DNA from: Hymenolepis diminuta | Taxonomy: Eukaryota; Platyhelminthes; Cestoda; Cyclophyllidea; Hymenolepididae | Assembly: GCA_900708905.1 (NCBI GenBank) | Contig: CAADRB010000043.1 | Coordinates: forward strand, 433,311-497,310 | Direction: 5' to 3' | Length of the DNA: 64,000 bases | In this document: one piece after another, positions 47,301 to 59,700 of the stretch | How the letters are laid out: every line of letters begins with the position of its first letter | How positions within the stretch are numbered: the stretch's first letter is position 1 | The notes under the pieces: model-generated | Databases searched by the model: none | Told to the model about the DNA's origin: nothing | What the model saw: only the letters and a program-made list of their open reading frames with translations | Position numbers and translations under genes: made by a program

Positions 47301-50300
47301 CTATGATGGGTATTGGAAAACCCTATTCTAATTGGGCTTGGAAGTTAATTAAAGCAGTTGTCGTTGTAATAAACAAATTACACGTTGTGGTTTAAAGGAG
47401 GTATTGACGATAGAAAAGGAATGCTAATGAGCCAATAAACTAGAACATTCGTCTACACATGCTGATGTAACTCGTTAGGCGCTGGATAATAAATAAGGTG
47501 GAATGAATAATTCAAGTTTTGTGAAGAGGGATTGGACTTACTAACTGGCACAACAGATTTGCTAAGATAAAAATGAGATAAGTTATAGAAAAAGATATTC
47601 ATCGAACAGGTGATATTTTGTCCATTAGAGAGTGGAAAAAGCTAAAGCTGGATTAAATTAATTTTGTTAAGAATTTTGTTTTCTGTAAACCGAAAGTATT
47701 TTCAGGTTCTTTAAGAAACGTATCTTGGATAGAGGGACACTCTTATGAGAAACTTGCATTTTACCAAATCTCTTGTTAATTACATTTAATCAATGTGGTT
47801 AGCAATCAATCTAGTTGCATACGTACCGAGAGACATCGACCTCAGACATAGCAGAGGTTGCAAAGATAATAAATGAAATTTTTTATCAAGATGAAATTTT
47901 AAGGCAATTAAAGAGATTAGAATGAGTGAAAGGTAACAATTTCATGCCAAATTTCAGTGATCTTCTCTTGCATTAGTCACGGTAACCTTCAAATCGGTTG
48001 TTTAATTGCCAATTAGTCTTTTTCATAAAATATTCACTTATTAAAGGTGGAGCATCCAATTAATCAGGATTGATTTGCAAGGCATGAAAGAATAAATACC
48101 TTCTTCACCATCAAAACTTTTACATCCAACACCTAACCGGTAATTCTATTAACCAAATTTTGTACGTACTAGCTCAGACTTTCCTGTTTTATTCGTGTGA
48201 AATTTCAGAATGATGTTGACTAGTACATGTCCTTCTTTGCATAGTACCAGTCTTCATTGCGTACGGAAAATTGTCTTTAAAATTCTATTTTTTATGCCAT
48301 TATTTTTGTATTACTTCTAATAATCATCGTTCATTTAAAATTACTTAGCAATAGACTAAAGGTTTATTAACGGTTAAATCTGTTTCCTGGATTTCTCATA
48401 GAGAATGCATCAAACCTGAGTATCCGCTATAATCTTACGTCAATTCGCTCTTTGATTTACTTTAAATTCGAGAACAAACTAGGCTTCGAACATGTTTATT
48501 ATATTTACAGAAATTTCTGTTTCGAGCCACATCTATGAAGTATATCTGTTAACTGTGAGAAAGGAACTGGCACACCTGATCAGTGGGTCCCAGTCGTTAT
48601 CAGAAAGGTAAACAGTCTAAATACTTTGTGATTGGTGATTTCGGAGTACACTAACATTGTCTAAATGCAACAATTGATGAGATTAACTAAAGACACAAAA
48701 GCTGGATTGCTTAGTATTCTTATATCAACAACGGAATTACCGGAACTTCAGATTACGATCAAATACATCCAAGAATAAATCCCCACTTAAAATAACAAGA
48801 GATCGAATAAACATTATTAAAGAGCAAGGGAAGTATGATAACAAATTTTGAAAGATGAGAAATGGAACTTCACCAAATATAACGTTTAGAGAACTTTCAA
48901 GAGGCAAAATGACATTACATACAAGAATACTTTCTGAGTTATACTTGTGCTGGCGGACACACGTGGGGGAGGGAAGTCAATTGCTCTCCAGTCGCGGTGG
49001 TGGTAAAATAGTTTATCATAGCACCACACCCTACGGATGTGCATACCGAACTCAGATATGCTATCATTCTGTGGAGAGCATTTTTAACCACTAGGGACAA
49101 CTCAGTGAAAGTTAAACTGGTGAATACCCAGCGATCGTTCATTAGGTGAAAAAAATAAAATCCCTTAATGAGTAAGAGTAGATATTACTTACAGTACATC
49201 ATAATTCCCAAGCCCTTTTAGGAATGAGTTTTCTGCCGCTCATCTTGAGTATGGAGAGGGGGTGGCATCATTGAGATCCTCTGGTGAGTAATTTGAATTT
49301 TGCTGGACCCTTTATTAGCCAGACTTAACCAGTACGGATGGCAATTTCGCTCATAGATATGACCTGTGACCTCTGATTTTGTAGACGAGCACGTTAACCA
49401 CTACGTCACCAGCGCACATAGATATTTCGAACAGTAGATGGTTCTTATTTTTTCCTATTGGCTGTAATGCTCAAATTATTAAGCTACCGACTAACAATCT
49501 GGGGTTGCTAAAGACCCACCCTGGTGCAGCTTAACTGCCAGTTCCAATGCATCCCTATTAGTAGTCTGAATGGTGTCTCAACACATCTATTTGGTAGGCA
49601 ACAAAGTTGAAATGTGCTTGGGGGTTTGTTTACGACCAAGTGTAAACAGAGAGTAAGGAAATGAGTTCTATAAAAGTGATTAATGTAAAATGGTAGATAG
49701 TAAAAGGTGCTTTTTCAACAGAGTGACTCAGCTACTAGAGTTAGCGAAAACCGTTTTAGACTCAAACCTATATCAACTAAAGAAATGATCAAAGATTAAT
49801 TGAATAAAATATATAGATATGAATTATCAATTGTTCCCACTTTTTATTCTTCAACAAAGATTTTATTCTTCTTTTAAACCACTATTCTTTCATGAAACTG
49901 TTTAACCCCTTCTAGCCCTGAAAGTGAATCCAAATGCGTCAAAGGACGAGGTAAACTGGAAAAGGCGCTTAGACCGGGCAGAATCCTGTCAAATGTTAAA
50001 ACGCCCCTTGACGGTAAAGATAAATCTTGTTTTTCTGGAATTTAAAATCCATTTCCTTTTCAAATAAAGTGTTATTATTTTGACATAGGAGTATTCGAGG
50101 TCAGGGTCTAATGGACATCCGACGACAGTACCAAATTCTACTGGTAAGTTATTTAAGTTTTAATGGCCAGTTTTATTTCAGAATTTAGATAAAATATATT
50201 TTATTGGGATACGAAATTTTTATCATTTTGTTCTCTTATTCCTTCAGATCTGATGCATACCTGTGAAAGTAACCGTATCAGTGGTATTCAGCTCTTAAAT

Positions 50301-52553
50301 AAACAGGGTAAGAGATATGGCCATATTTGAACGAAGCAGTTAGTATTATATTCGGTCATCTAAACATATACTATTATGTCTCCTCAATCTCCGATAATTT
50401 TACTGAGTATCACTCATTCGAGTGTACAGATTTTCAATGCTTATGGAATATTGAAAGGTTCCTTAATGTTGGACCATCAACATCCACTATACAAACTGCC
50501 GTTTTGTTAATTCGAATATAACTTCGTTCCACCCTATCTTTGAAATGTGGTAATAAGTAGAGTAGTAGCCTCAGTTTAGCTGCTAGCCTTCATAGGCCTT
50601 GGTAGCCCTAATTTTCGTGATTCGATATTTTAAATGGTATCGATCGGCTAAAATAGCATTTCTACCGCATAGTTCTAGGGTTATCTTAATAAGTAGGCTG
50701 AAGACTCTCCTAAACAATACGAGAAAGTTAGTATTGGGATTATGTCTTTGCAGAGTCATGACAAGAGTCAAGAGCTAGTTCAGGGGATTCCAACGTAAAA
50801 TATTGTGAACATGATTCAATAAAGAAGACTTCGCCCTAGGGCTGATGTGAAAGATCTTTCCGGTTCCTTTATATTAAAACTCCGTTGAAATAATCAGGTT
50901 TTAATAAAACAGGAAATGAATTCATGGCTAAGGCAAATAAATCGAGAGAGTCTTCAGTTTTACTTTTCTATCTTGCCTAAATGCAACCTAAAAGAAATTC
51001 GAACCAATGACTATCATTTTCATAATGCATTAAATCGAGCACAACTCAAAGAGGATTTAAACGCCATATAACAAAATGCTATTTCTGAATTTTTTTGCTT
51101 ATCTTCAAATGTTTTTTTGAGGAATTAACACATATTCTTCTGAGCTTTGGACCAAATTTACTAACTTTCTCCTTTAATAATATAACATGTAGCTATGCAA
51201 CCGTTTCTCCGAATGGTATTATATGTATTATATTTATTAGTGAACAGATGATTTATATTACTGAGTGATATACACGTGAACAAATATTTATAGCTTCGCA
51301 GTCAAACCCATCCGTTGATCGGAATGAAGCAAAGGCAACTTCAGATAGAATCCAGCAGGCAGTTGCAGAGATGGTATGTTTAACGATGTAAAGATATTTT
51401 TAATTTTCTTTATGTCTTTCCATTTTTATTTGGTCAATTTTAAAGGAAAAACAAAGTCGACAGGTGTTAGCAAAAAATTTAAAACCACCTCAACAACAAT
51501 TAAAACACAACCTAAATTGCAAAGTCATGTTAAGAAATTCCATATCCGAAATCCATCCTTTCTATCAAAATCCGTACGTTGATTTTTACTGCTAAAATTA
51601 CAATGTGAACAGATTTTTTCGTGTATTTAAAAAAATATTTATTTATTTTTCATTAGAAAAATACTAACAACGATAGATCTCACAGCAGTAACGGACAAAT
51701 CACGACTTTCGACTCCTTCACCTTTCACACGTCATCCTCCAACCCGCTTCACTATTGATTCTGGATTCCCCCCAGTAACCTGTACTTCCTACCCACTATT
51801 CAAAACACAGTATCAACCCTACCATCCACAACAACCTGGTATACGTCCCCCGAATGAATGGACTTTTGGGTTAGGCCCATATTTTAACAAATGTCCGCCT
51901 TCTGGTATGACAGATTCTACAGAGGTAAATATGTTTATGCCAACAAAACCCCCGTTCCTTTAGCTTCCGATGGATCTTTCAAACACCTCATCTTCGCAAA
52001 ATTCAGAACCTATGGATTGTCTAGAAAGTAAGTTTAGAAGGTTCTAAATGCACTAAAATAGTTAAAATACCTTGACACTACCGTATTTCAGAAATGCTCA
52101 GCTTGTTTTAACGTGCTCAATTTTTCACTGTCGCATAAACTAAAAAATTTAGCCAGCTTAGACATGAAATATGACGCTGTGAAGAATAATCGAAACACAA
52201 TTATTTTGTTTAAATTCGCAGGTGATGCAATCAATCTGGCTAAACCAAAAAGGCCCTCCTTTCAACACGAGAGTGTAGCTTCGAATTGTGGTCGACGTTG
52301 GAAATGCGATCTCTGTGACCTATCCTTTGAGACAGAGTGGTTCCTTCATGAACACTATGGAAGTAAGACTCATGTCTGTAAGAGCTTAGAGAGCGTGGAC
52401 GACTCGGAAAGTCTTCAGAAACGAATTAAAAGCCGAGAAGTATGCTCAGAAGCACTTGTCAATAGGACTACGGGAAGGTTGCTGCTAGATGTTGTTAATA
52501 AGTTGATCAAAACAAACAGTAATTATAACCTAAGGGAAATAACAACCTCTTGA
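44326..52553 (+). CDS. U1-like zinc finger protein with CtBP-binding motif
   Basis: Exons: 44326-44426, 44493-44524, 45802-45968, 46366-46374, 46759-46930, 49916-50013, 50089-50143, 50248-50307, 51294-51373, 51446-51573, 51657-51924, 51964-52027, 52222-52553. All are GT-AG and phases close to 1566 nt, 521 aa. From residue 391 it reads LPMDLSNTSSSQ, with PMDLS (392-396) a consensus PxDLS motif for the corepressor CtBP. One zinc finger follows: C440, C443, H456, H462 (C-x2-C-x12-H-x5-H), the spacing and CDLCDLSF core of U1-like or matrin-type fingers. A basic stretch SRRRSKS lies near the N-terminus and KPKRP before the finger. The rest is low-similarity and rich in Ser/Pro/Gln. A nuclear repressor-type role is inferred. 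The start lies one base after an acceptor, so upstream exons are possible, as are missed exons in the 3-kb intron. Confidence 0.7.
44525..45801 (+). other. Intron of the zinc-finger gene (1.3 kb)
   Basis: AT-rich, with no exon or repeat recognised. A 16-nt stretch near 45390 (AATTATGCATCTGCTT) is shared with 2588-2603. Confidence 0.4.
46366..46374 (+). other. 9-nt microexon
   Basis: GCACTTAAT lies between a strong acceptor (a T-run, then GTTCTACAG) and a consensus donor (GTAAGT). It adds Ala-Leu-Asn in phase 0, so inclusion or skipping leaves the frame intact. Both flanking exons (45802-45968 and 46759-46930) also meet in phase 0 and could splice directly together. Confidence 0.6.
47131..47385 (+). 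mobile_element. tRNA-derived SINE, full-length copy
   Basis: The head is GGTGACGCAACGGTTAACG (box A) and AGGTCACAGTTTTGCT (decayed box B). Then come GAATTCGAGTTTCTCACC, a CAGGAAGGATTTGTAATGCC block, TATTGGAAAACCC and a 3' GGGCTTGGAAGTTAATT. It is in the sense orientation of the host intron. Confidence 0.75.
48930..49106 (-). mobile_element. tRNA-derived SINE, antisense
   Basis: The minus strand shows CCCTAGTGGTTAAAAATGCTC (box A region minus a few matches), GAGTTCGGTATGCACATCCG (box B, then body) and GGGTGTGG. The end of the body is decayed. The frames reported in both strands here are by-products. Confidence 0.6.
49185..49422 (-). mobile_element. tRNA-derived SINE, antisense, full-length
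   Basis: On the minus strand: TGGTGACGTAGTGGTTAACG (box A), TCAGAGGTCACAGGTCATAT (box B region), a TACTCACCAGAGGATCTCAA block, CATACTCAAGATGAG and GGGCTTGGGAATTATGATG at the 3' end. It is one of the best-preserved copies. Confidence 0.75.
50308..51293 (+). other. Intron of the zinc-finger gene (1.0 kb)
   Basis: No exon or repeat recognised. Two candidate acceptors lie at its end. Only the first (TTTATAG, ending 51293) keeps the frame; the second (TTCGCAG, ending 51301) gives an early stop. Confidence 0.5.
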
Positions 52554-53559
52554 TATTTCTCTTTCATCCCTTTTTGAAATAATATGTATAAGTTATTTTG
52601 CTCACGAATTTTTTTCAAGAAGAATATAAATAGAAGATAGCCTATTTTAACCATTTAATTTCAATACTTTGTTAGAATAAATAGTAATAGTAAAGCCGAG
52701 TTGATTTGATTTGTACTACTTTTAAATTCCATTATCTGCTGTGCGAATAATAGCTTTGGGACAATAAAGATTAGAGTGGTACCACCACCCGATATTTTAT
52801 AATTGGAAGTTTCTGGATGTATGCTTTATAAATGAAGTACTAAGAAGATACAAACAAGTTCAAATCTACATTCATGAAGACCACCGAAGCACAACTCAAA
52901 TTTAAGATGACGACATGACGGAATAAGCCAAGAAGGTTTCAGAAACAAAGAAATGACTATGGCAACTGGAGCCAATTAATTTTATAGGGGAAATCTTCAA
53001 ATTTTGCTCTTCCTTCCATCTAATTTATGTACTATTAAACTTTTTGTATCATCCTATTTTACTCCTTTGTTAATAGTAAAAGTAATGTGAAGAAAACAAC
53101 GATTTTTTTAAAAAATAACATGCTTAATGTTCGAATAATACAAATTTTTATTTCTTATATAATTTGAAGAGTCGTACTCTTGATTTCACTGAAAGAGGAT
53201 AAATATGTCATTATCTAAGTTAGATCATTTTCGCTTCGCACAATATGATAGATTTGCGTTAAAAAAACTAGACATTGTTCTTACAAGCACGTATTAATAA
53301 AGACATTTATATTATGGAGATGTCAGCGGAATTCTTAAAACCGGGAGTGGGCAATATTTACTAGCTCCAATGTTCGTTAATTTCGAGGTCGGATTTTGTC
53401 AGATAGATAAATGCACTGGATTTTAAGTGATCTGTTTGTGAATGCGGCAGTTGAAGGTCTAGTTATTCTTGTTGGACACAATTATATCGGAGAGAAAACA
53501 TATTAATCCATGTATTTAAGCACTTACCATTACAATACAACAGTGGGGTTATCAGTGTT
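52554..53559 (+). other. 3' flank of the zinc-finger gene
   Basis: The 3' UTR followed by AT-rich intergenic DNA. No gene. Confidence 0.45.
52676..52681 (+). terminator. Poly(A) signal of the zinc-finger gene
   Basis: AATAAA 123 nt after the TGA stop, the first canonical hexamer downstream. Confidence 0.55.
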
Positions 53560-53720
53560 CATTCAGTGACGCAGTGGTCAATAATTCGAGGAGGTCATGA
53601 ATTTGAAATTTGTTGGAACACATCGAGGGAATCTGTTAATACTGAAAAGAGGAAGAAGGTTATTTAGAAGCAAACTTCTAATCGGAGAGGCTCTATATTA
53701 TCTTCCCCTTCTGCTGGCTT
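53560..53720 (+). mobile_element. SINE fragment
   Basis: A box-A-like CAGTGACGCAGTGGTCAA and a box-B-like GAGGTCATGAATTTGAAATT identify the tRNA head. The body is decayed. Confidence 0.45.
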
Positions 53721-56700
53721 ATAAATGTGAATTCTGCATATCCAGATACATCAAAGGGGTTATGGTGAGGGAATAACCAAAGGAATCGGCCATTATTGGT
53801 TTAACGTAGGATGTTCCTGATATTAGCCATCTACATAAAACGGGTGCCAAACAACAATTTCCTTCGATGAAATTTTTAATTATCTAATGATTATTGCTTA
53901 TCACACTACCACACAGTGTACGATGGCTTTTGGATCATTAATCCATGATATACACTTCGAACCTTTGTTTTATCCATTCTGTACAAGTGACTCGACTTAT
54001 TCCAATAATATGAAGTTGCGTCTTGATACGAGGTAGTTTTCGATGCTCTGAATATAACTCGTGAAAATCTTAGAACGGAGCTCATTACTGGGACATTAGA
54101 TTAATTAGTTTACTTTCTTCCCTGCATGCACCTATTAATAAAATCTCTTTCTCTACAATATTACTTATTTGCCATGTAGACAAATGAGCCCCTGCCTAAG
54201 TTGCATATAAACGAAGAAAATGAAGTAGTGACCTCCGCTTGAGTTAAGGTAATAGTTATATCTTATCAGCTTCCAAATGGCCCAGAGCAGAGGAATAAAA
54301 CAGAATCCAGCATGGGAGTGTATTTGAGCTGATAATTGGACAATGGTCTTATAAACCAGCTCAATTTAGAGCATATCAGAGAAAACGTAATTTTCTGGGA
54401 TAGCGATTTTTATTTCCATCCAACGACATTTTACCTTTTTCCTTCGAATTTGGATGGGCTGATAGCGGACATTCGTGATAGTGGTATTGGTCGCAAACAT
54501 AAATTCCCCTTTCGTAAAATCAGTTCGTTTTTATTTTGTGATGCTTTGCAGATCATTATATGTGAAATAAATTCCTTTATTTTTTCCAAAAATAGTTTAA
54601 AATAAAAATCAACTTAAAAGAGGATCAGTCCTTTAAAATATATCAGAAAATTGTCTGTCAAGCAAGAAGAATAAAACTGATAATTGGAAATCCAACCATT
54701 CAGATGCCTATGGATATTCTTATAGTTCCTAGAATAGACAATGCATATCTTGTACTCAACTAACATCTCTATAGCTCTGAAGATAAGAGTTTTCTGCTTG
54801 TCAATTTCGAGTGACTGTTTTCCTCTGCGTTCAAACAAATGTGAACTGGTTTGTCAAAGACGCGATTATACTTATAACCCATAGCAATGTAGAAAATTCT
54901 ACGATTGTTAGTTTTGGGAAAAACTGAAATTCGGTAAGAAAAGTTAAAAAGTTATAAGGAGGGGGGAGGTGGGTCAATAAGAGATCGTCAAAAGTGTTAC
55001 TTCAAATGGTTTTCAGAGTCAGGTTGGAGAATATTCACTTAATGGGCAGGCCACTACTTCACTTTCTAAAATTCAAAATCCGTTATTCCTCCTCTGGATT
55101 AGTGATCGAATTCTTGTTCCCAATCTCCGCGTTTATTAACCGAGAGATAAAAAGGAATACAACAATTGCAAACCTTCGCTCCTGAAGAGCAAAATTTAAT
55201 TCATTTACTGTTCACTCGTCTTCAAAGCTAAGTTTCAACTGAGGAAACTGCTTGCGAATATCTTGAAGAATCCTCTGAAATTTCTTAAATTTTTGGGAGC
55301 AGTATTAATTGATTTTGGTTTGATGAAATTATGTTTACATTTTTGCATTTGCTTGAACTGTTTGTAATCTTTTCAGTTGGAAAATATCGATTGACGAGTT
55401 GTTCTCGTCCCTTTCTCGATGACCCAGTCTTTGTGAAATTCAGCAACACGTCGATTACAGGATTAGTGGTACAGACGCTCGATTCTATTTCTCCCCCTTT
55501 CTCCTTACCTTTTATGTCCCGTTTTTCGTTAGCATTCTTCCCCTCTTTCGCTTTCTTTAACTAACTCGACTCTGCTTTTGCCGTTTAATAAATTCTGCTT
55601 TGCTCTCGACTCCAGCCTCTGGATCTCTGAAAACTGTGGGTGTCTGCTGGTAGCTGAAAGCTATTACTCTTTGCTTCAACAACTTAGTGACCTTATGAGC
55701 ATTCACCCTTCTGCACAACAATATCCCCAACAATTTGGTGACTACGCATGATTTCTTAGCTCAGCAATCTCAAGTCATGTTGGTGTTTAAAATTAAAGCC
55801 AAATGAAAAGTTTCTTGCTTCAAGGTTGATATAGCCAAATTTTACTTAATCAAACACTCAATATTTATTTTATTTAAAGCTATAATTTTCCCTGTTTAGG
55901 TTATTTATTTGATAAGACCATTAAAACCAACTGACCAAGTAAAATCAAAGAGACAGATCAAATTCTTTTCAGTTGAGCTTATATCACTGTTGACATATCC
56001 TACTGATTTTCCACTGACTTTTGTACTCAGAAGTTCAAAAGAAGACGCAATCACATAAAAACACTTATTTATGAATTCATTATCAAGTAGCTCTATGAAT
56101 CAGGCCAGTTAAATCGTGCCTCATAGGCAGTCCCACGTATCAATTCAAATCACTTCGAAATTTGAAAACGATTCATTTAAATATAACAAGCGAATTCTCA
56201 AGGCCACCACTTAAAGTCGCTAATATTTTCCAAATTTGAAAAAGATTTAGTTTTTGTCTCCTTACGTTAAGGGTCAATTATGTGGTAAATCTCGATAGAA
56301 TTAAGCGGATCCTACACTAATATTTTTATGCGCACACCACCTGCAGCTTCTGACATAAACAGGAAGGCAGAGTTTACATTATACGGACCCAATGGCTTCC
56401 TTTGAAATATAAACAATATGCATGCTAGGTGCATCATCTGGATTCCTAATTTAATTGGTAGGTAAATCAGCATAAATCTCGATGATAAACAGAGAACGGA
56501 TGGTGAAATCTAGTGTGATTATATGAGAAATTAAGCGAATCTGATGTCTGACTCTGTAATAGCAAATAGTCATATTGGTAAAGATGATTTTTTTGTTTAG
56601 TACTCAACCTTGAGAGATGTAAAGATTATTAACCATAAATTCATATTCAGCCATTCTTTCGGAAACCTTTAGAAGCCAATCTGTATTAGATACATCTCGA

Positions 56701-59700
56701 ACTTTTGTCATCTGACCAGCCCAAAATATACTGCCCCTGCATGGCAGCTAACATATGTGATTTAATTAGTACTTCAAGCACTGAGACTTTATCGTACTAT
56801 TGTTATTCGCAAACGCACGCTGTCTATTTGCGTCATACTACACTAGGAGTGTCTGCATACTACGTTGTGAAGTAGTCTGGAGAGTTATCAATTTTGTCCC
56901 ATGCTGCAAAGTTAATTCAGTGCCCCTTAACTAACAGTGAAACTGATCGTTTATCTCATTCGGTTTTATTTGTAATATTTTGGCGTAAATATTTACACTC
57001 AATCTTAGGATTAAAGACTGGTGAAATATGTAGAAATTACTAAAAGAATGACAGTAAAATAAAGGTTAGTTTAAACTTTTCACAAATGGTCTATTGTGAA
57101 AAATCTTTTGATTTCGGTTCGCTTCTAGGGCTAGATCTTAAGTATTAATTAGTATTCATTATGCATTGTTTCAAATATAGCAATCCAATAAATGAATTTT
57201 AAGAGATGTTAGGCGGTCATTTTGTTGGTCCTCTATTCTCTTTGAAATTATCCCCAACCTTATTTATCAAAGTTTTATATGATAAAACGAAACCCAGAGT
57301 TTTAAGAAGAATAAAACTCCTTGAAAATCAAACAAGTTGACTTGATTAATAGGACATTCACTGTGAAGCATACTCATAATGAGAAATGACATTTCAATAT
57401 TCTAATACTAATGAAGCGTGACTCGTAATATTCTAACTTCCTTATTCACTTATCATTGGCTCCTTCCCCCGTTTCTTGCGTCAATGGACTCGCTTGCTAT
57501 TTCCTTCGGGTTATATGCTTTCCTACGACTACAGTTTGCATTTTTAATAGGGAAAAAATATTCCGTGGCACTTTCCTTAACGGATTCATTTAAGTTGGTA
57601 CAGGCAAATAACAACCGGTTGAGAACTATTAGCATATACATGGTGATTAAAGCCTTCCAATGCGCCCGTTTTTAAAAATACAAAATAAAGAATTTTTAAT
57701 TTTGTAATTTTTACGTTTATTTCCTTCCTCTATTAGATAAACTTTGCTTTTTACATATAGAAATATGGGAATTTTGAAGCATTTTTGTGCTTTACTTTAG
57801 TAAACTTTGTTCAAGCTGAATTGATGAAATAAAACATTAAAATATAATCAGAATACGAAAGTCAAATTTATTGATGTATAAAAGTTATTTAATTTCATGC
57901 AGACAAAGGATTTTTATTTTGATTTGATTTCAGTAGACTTACCATAGAATTAACATTGTAATCTAACGGAACTTAGATTATGCGTTTTTGAATGTACAAG
58001 TTTTTCAAAAAGATAAAATATATTCCAATCTCATATCTAAAAAAATTTTTAATATAATCTATGGTAAAATAGAGATGTGAAATAGCTGTTCTCCGATTAC
58101 TGAAGTTACTCTTGGAGTTAGACCACAATGGGTTAAATATTTCCTCTGGGCACTAATCTTGGTCTTAGGACTAATATGACACTGAGTGAGAAGAGTTATG
58201 TAGGACCACGTATATATTGTACAAGTGGGAATAAATGTGAAGGAAAGCGGAAATGGGAGGGTAGGGGAAAGCGGGGCAACTCTAGTTGGAAGATTGATGA
58301 TACGATTAACAGATTTCGCGTTCTTCGTTTGATGAAGTGTAACAGTACAGATGTATGAATAGGTAGGTATGTAATACAAAGAGAAAGCAAGCAGGCATCT
58401 CAGATTAAGAATGAGGGATATGAGGGATACATAAATGCTTTATTTTCTGAAATAAGGAGTTCAGTTTTCATTCTTAAGATGTGGAGTCTTGGACTAATAA
58501 TTTGATTTATTTTTTCATAGGACGGCATCACTCAATTCTTTTCAATTCTCTCTAAAAAAGATGAAATAGAACTAAACTATTCTATGATTTTATAAGTGGA
58601 TTGTGCAGAGTTTTTCAACATCAGCTTATTACCACAAATATTTCTAATACTGCTAATAATAGATGAGTGGTGAGATTTTGAGAAAAAGACCTGTGTCAGT
58701 TAATGCACAGATGAGCAAAAAGAAATCACATATTTTCAAAAAGTCTCTCCTTCGTATCAATGTTGGTAACTAATCCACTGTGTGCTTAAAAGTGCTAAAA
58801 TCTCTCGCAAGTCAACTCTTAGCTAACAAATAAGAATTTGATATCTTTGCGTTAATAAGTCAATCAATAGTATGCACTTCACTACAGTGATTTAGTGAAC
58901 ACAATCATAAAAAAGAAAAACGATGAGCATCACATTTCTGTTTTAATTCATTGCAATTCTGAAGAAATTTTTAATCGCTAAGTTAATGCCATTTTTCCAA
59001 GCAAGTGCATCAGCTGCTAAATGTAAATGTCTGGTGGGGGGTTAATTTAGATTAAGCTGCTATATATAAATGGAAAAAATTTTTGAGTTTATTCTGAATG
59101 CACACAGAATTAATTATATCACAACCAGGTGGTACCATGTTTAAAAATACTTATTACTTGTCCGTTAGTCTAAGAAAGTGTGGTGATTGAAGATGCGGAA
59201 AGTTCTACGTTGAAGTTTCTTACCATCCCAAGATAGTTTTGAGATTTTCTTGTTCCTTTCTTCTCCAGTAGCGAAGCAATTTGTCTTCATTTTATGATAT
59301 TCGAGTACTAATTTCTTGTGCATTAGCACGGTACAGGATCAATTGCTTTCTCATTGCCTTCCCTGTTTTGTAAACCCTGCTACCTCAAGTTGGGAAGGAA
59401 AAAAGCCAGGGTCGGTAGATTCAAATTTGAAACTAATAGAGAAAAAGAGATAGCTGCACAACCAATAATCTGGAAAATGACTTAGATATCGAGGAAAGTT
59501 GATAAGAGGCTTACCAATGGAGGAACAATTTATGTAAGTAAATGCGGGAAAAGGACAAAACCTTACCATTGTTAATTATAATCTTGAGTAAGCGAGTAAT
59601 GATAAGATTTAATGGAAGGGGCTAACGAAGATTATATATATTAAACATGCTGAACTGAGTATTGCCAGTATTTATCATGAATAACCACTCAGAGAGTCTG

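Larger units (their letters stand above)
46931..49915 (+). other. SINE-rich intron of the zinc-finger gene (3.0 kb)
   Basis: Holds three SINE copies: 47131 (plus), 48930 (minus) and 49185 (minus). The last two are tandem in the same orientation. No exon was recognised, but a missed one is possible. Confidence 0.5.

Noticed and set aside
51302..51373. Acceptor TTCGCAG at 51301 as the start of exon 9
   Set aside because: Out of phase with exon 8 and gives a TGA within six codons; the acceptor at 51293 is in frame.
52092..52221. An extension of the last zinc-finger exon reading KCSACFNVLNFSLSH
   Set aside because: The preceding exon ends in phase 1, which makes this acceptor (TTTCAG at 52091) run into a stop. 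The acceptor at 52221 restores the frame, and the CxxC there does not complete a finger.
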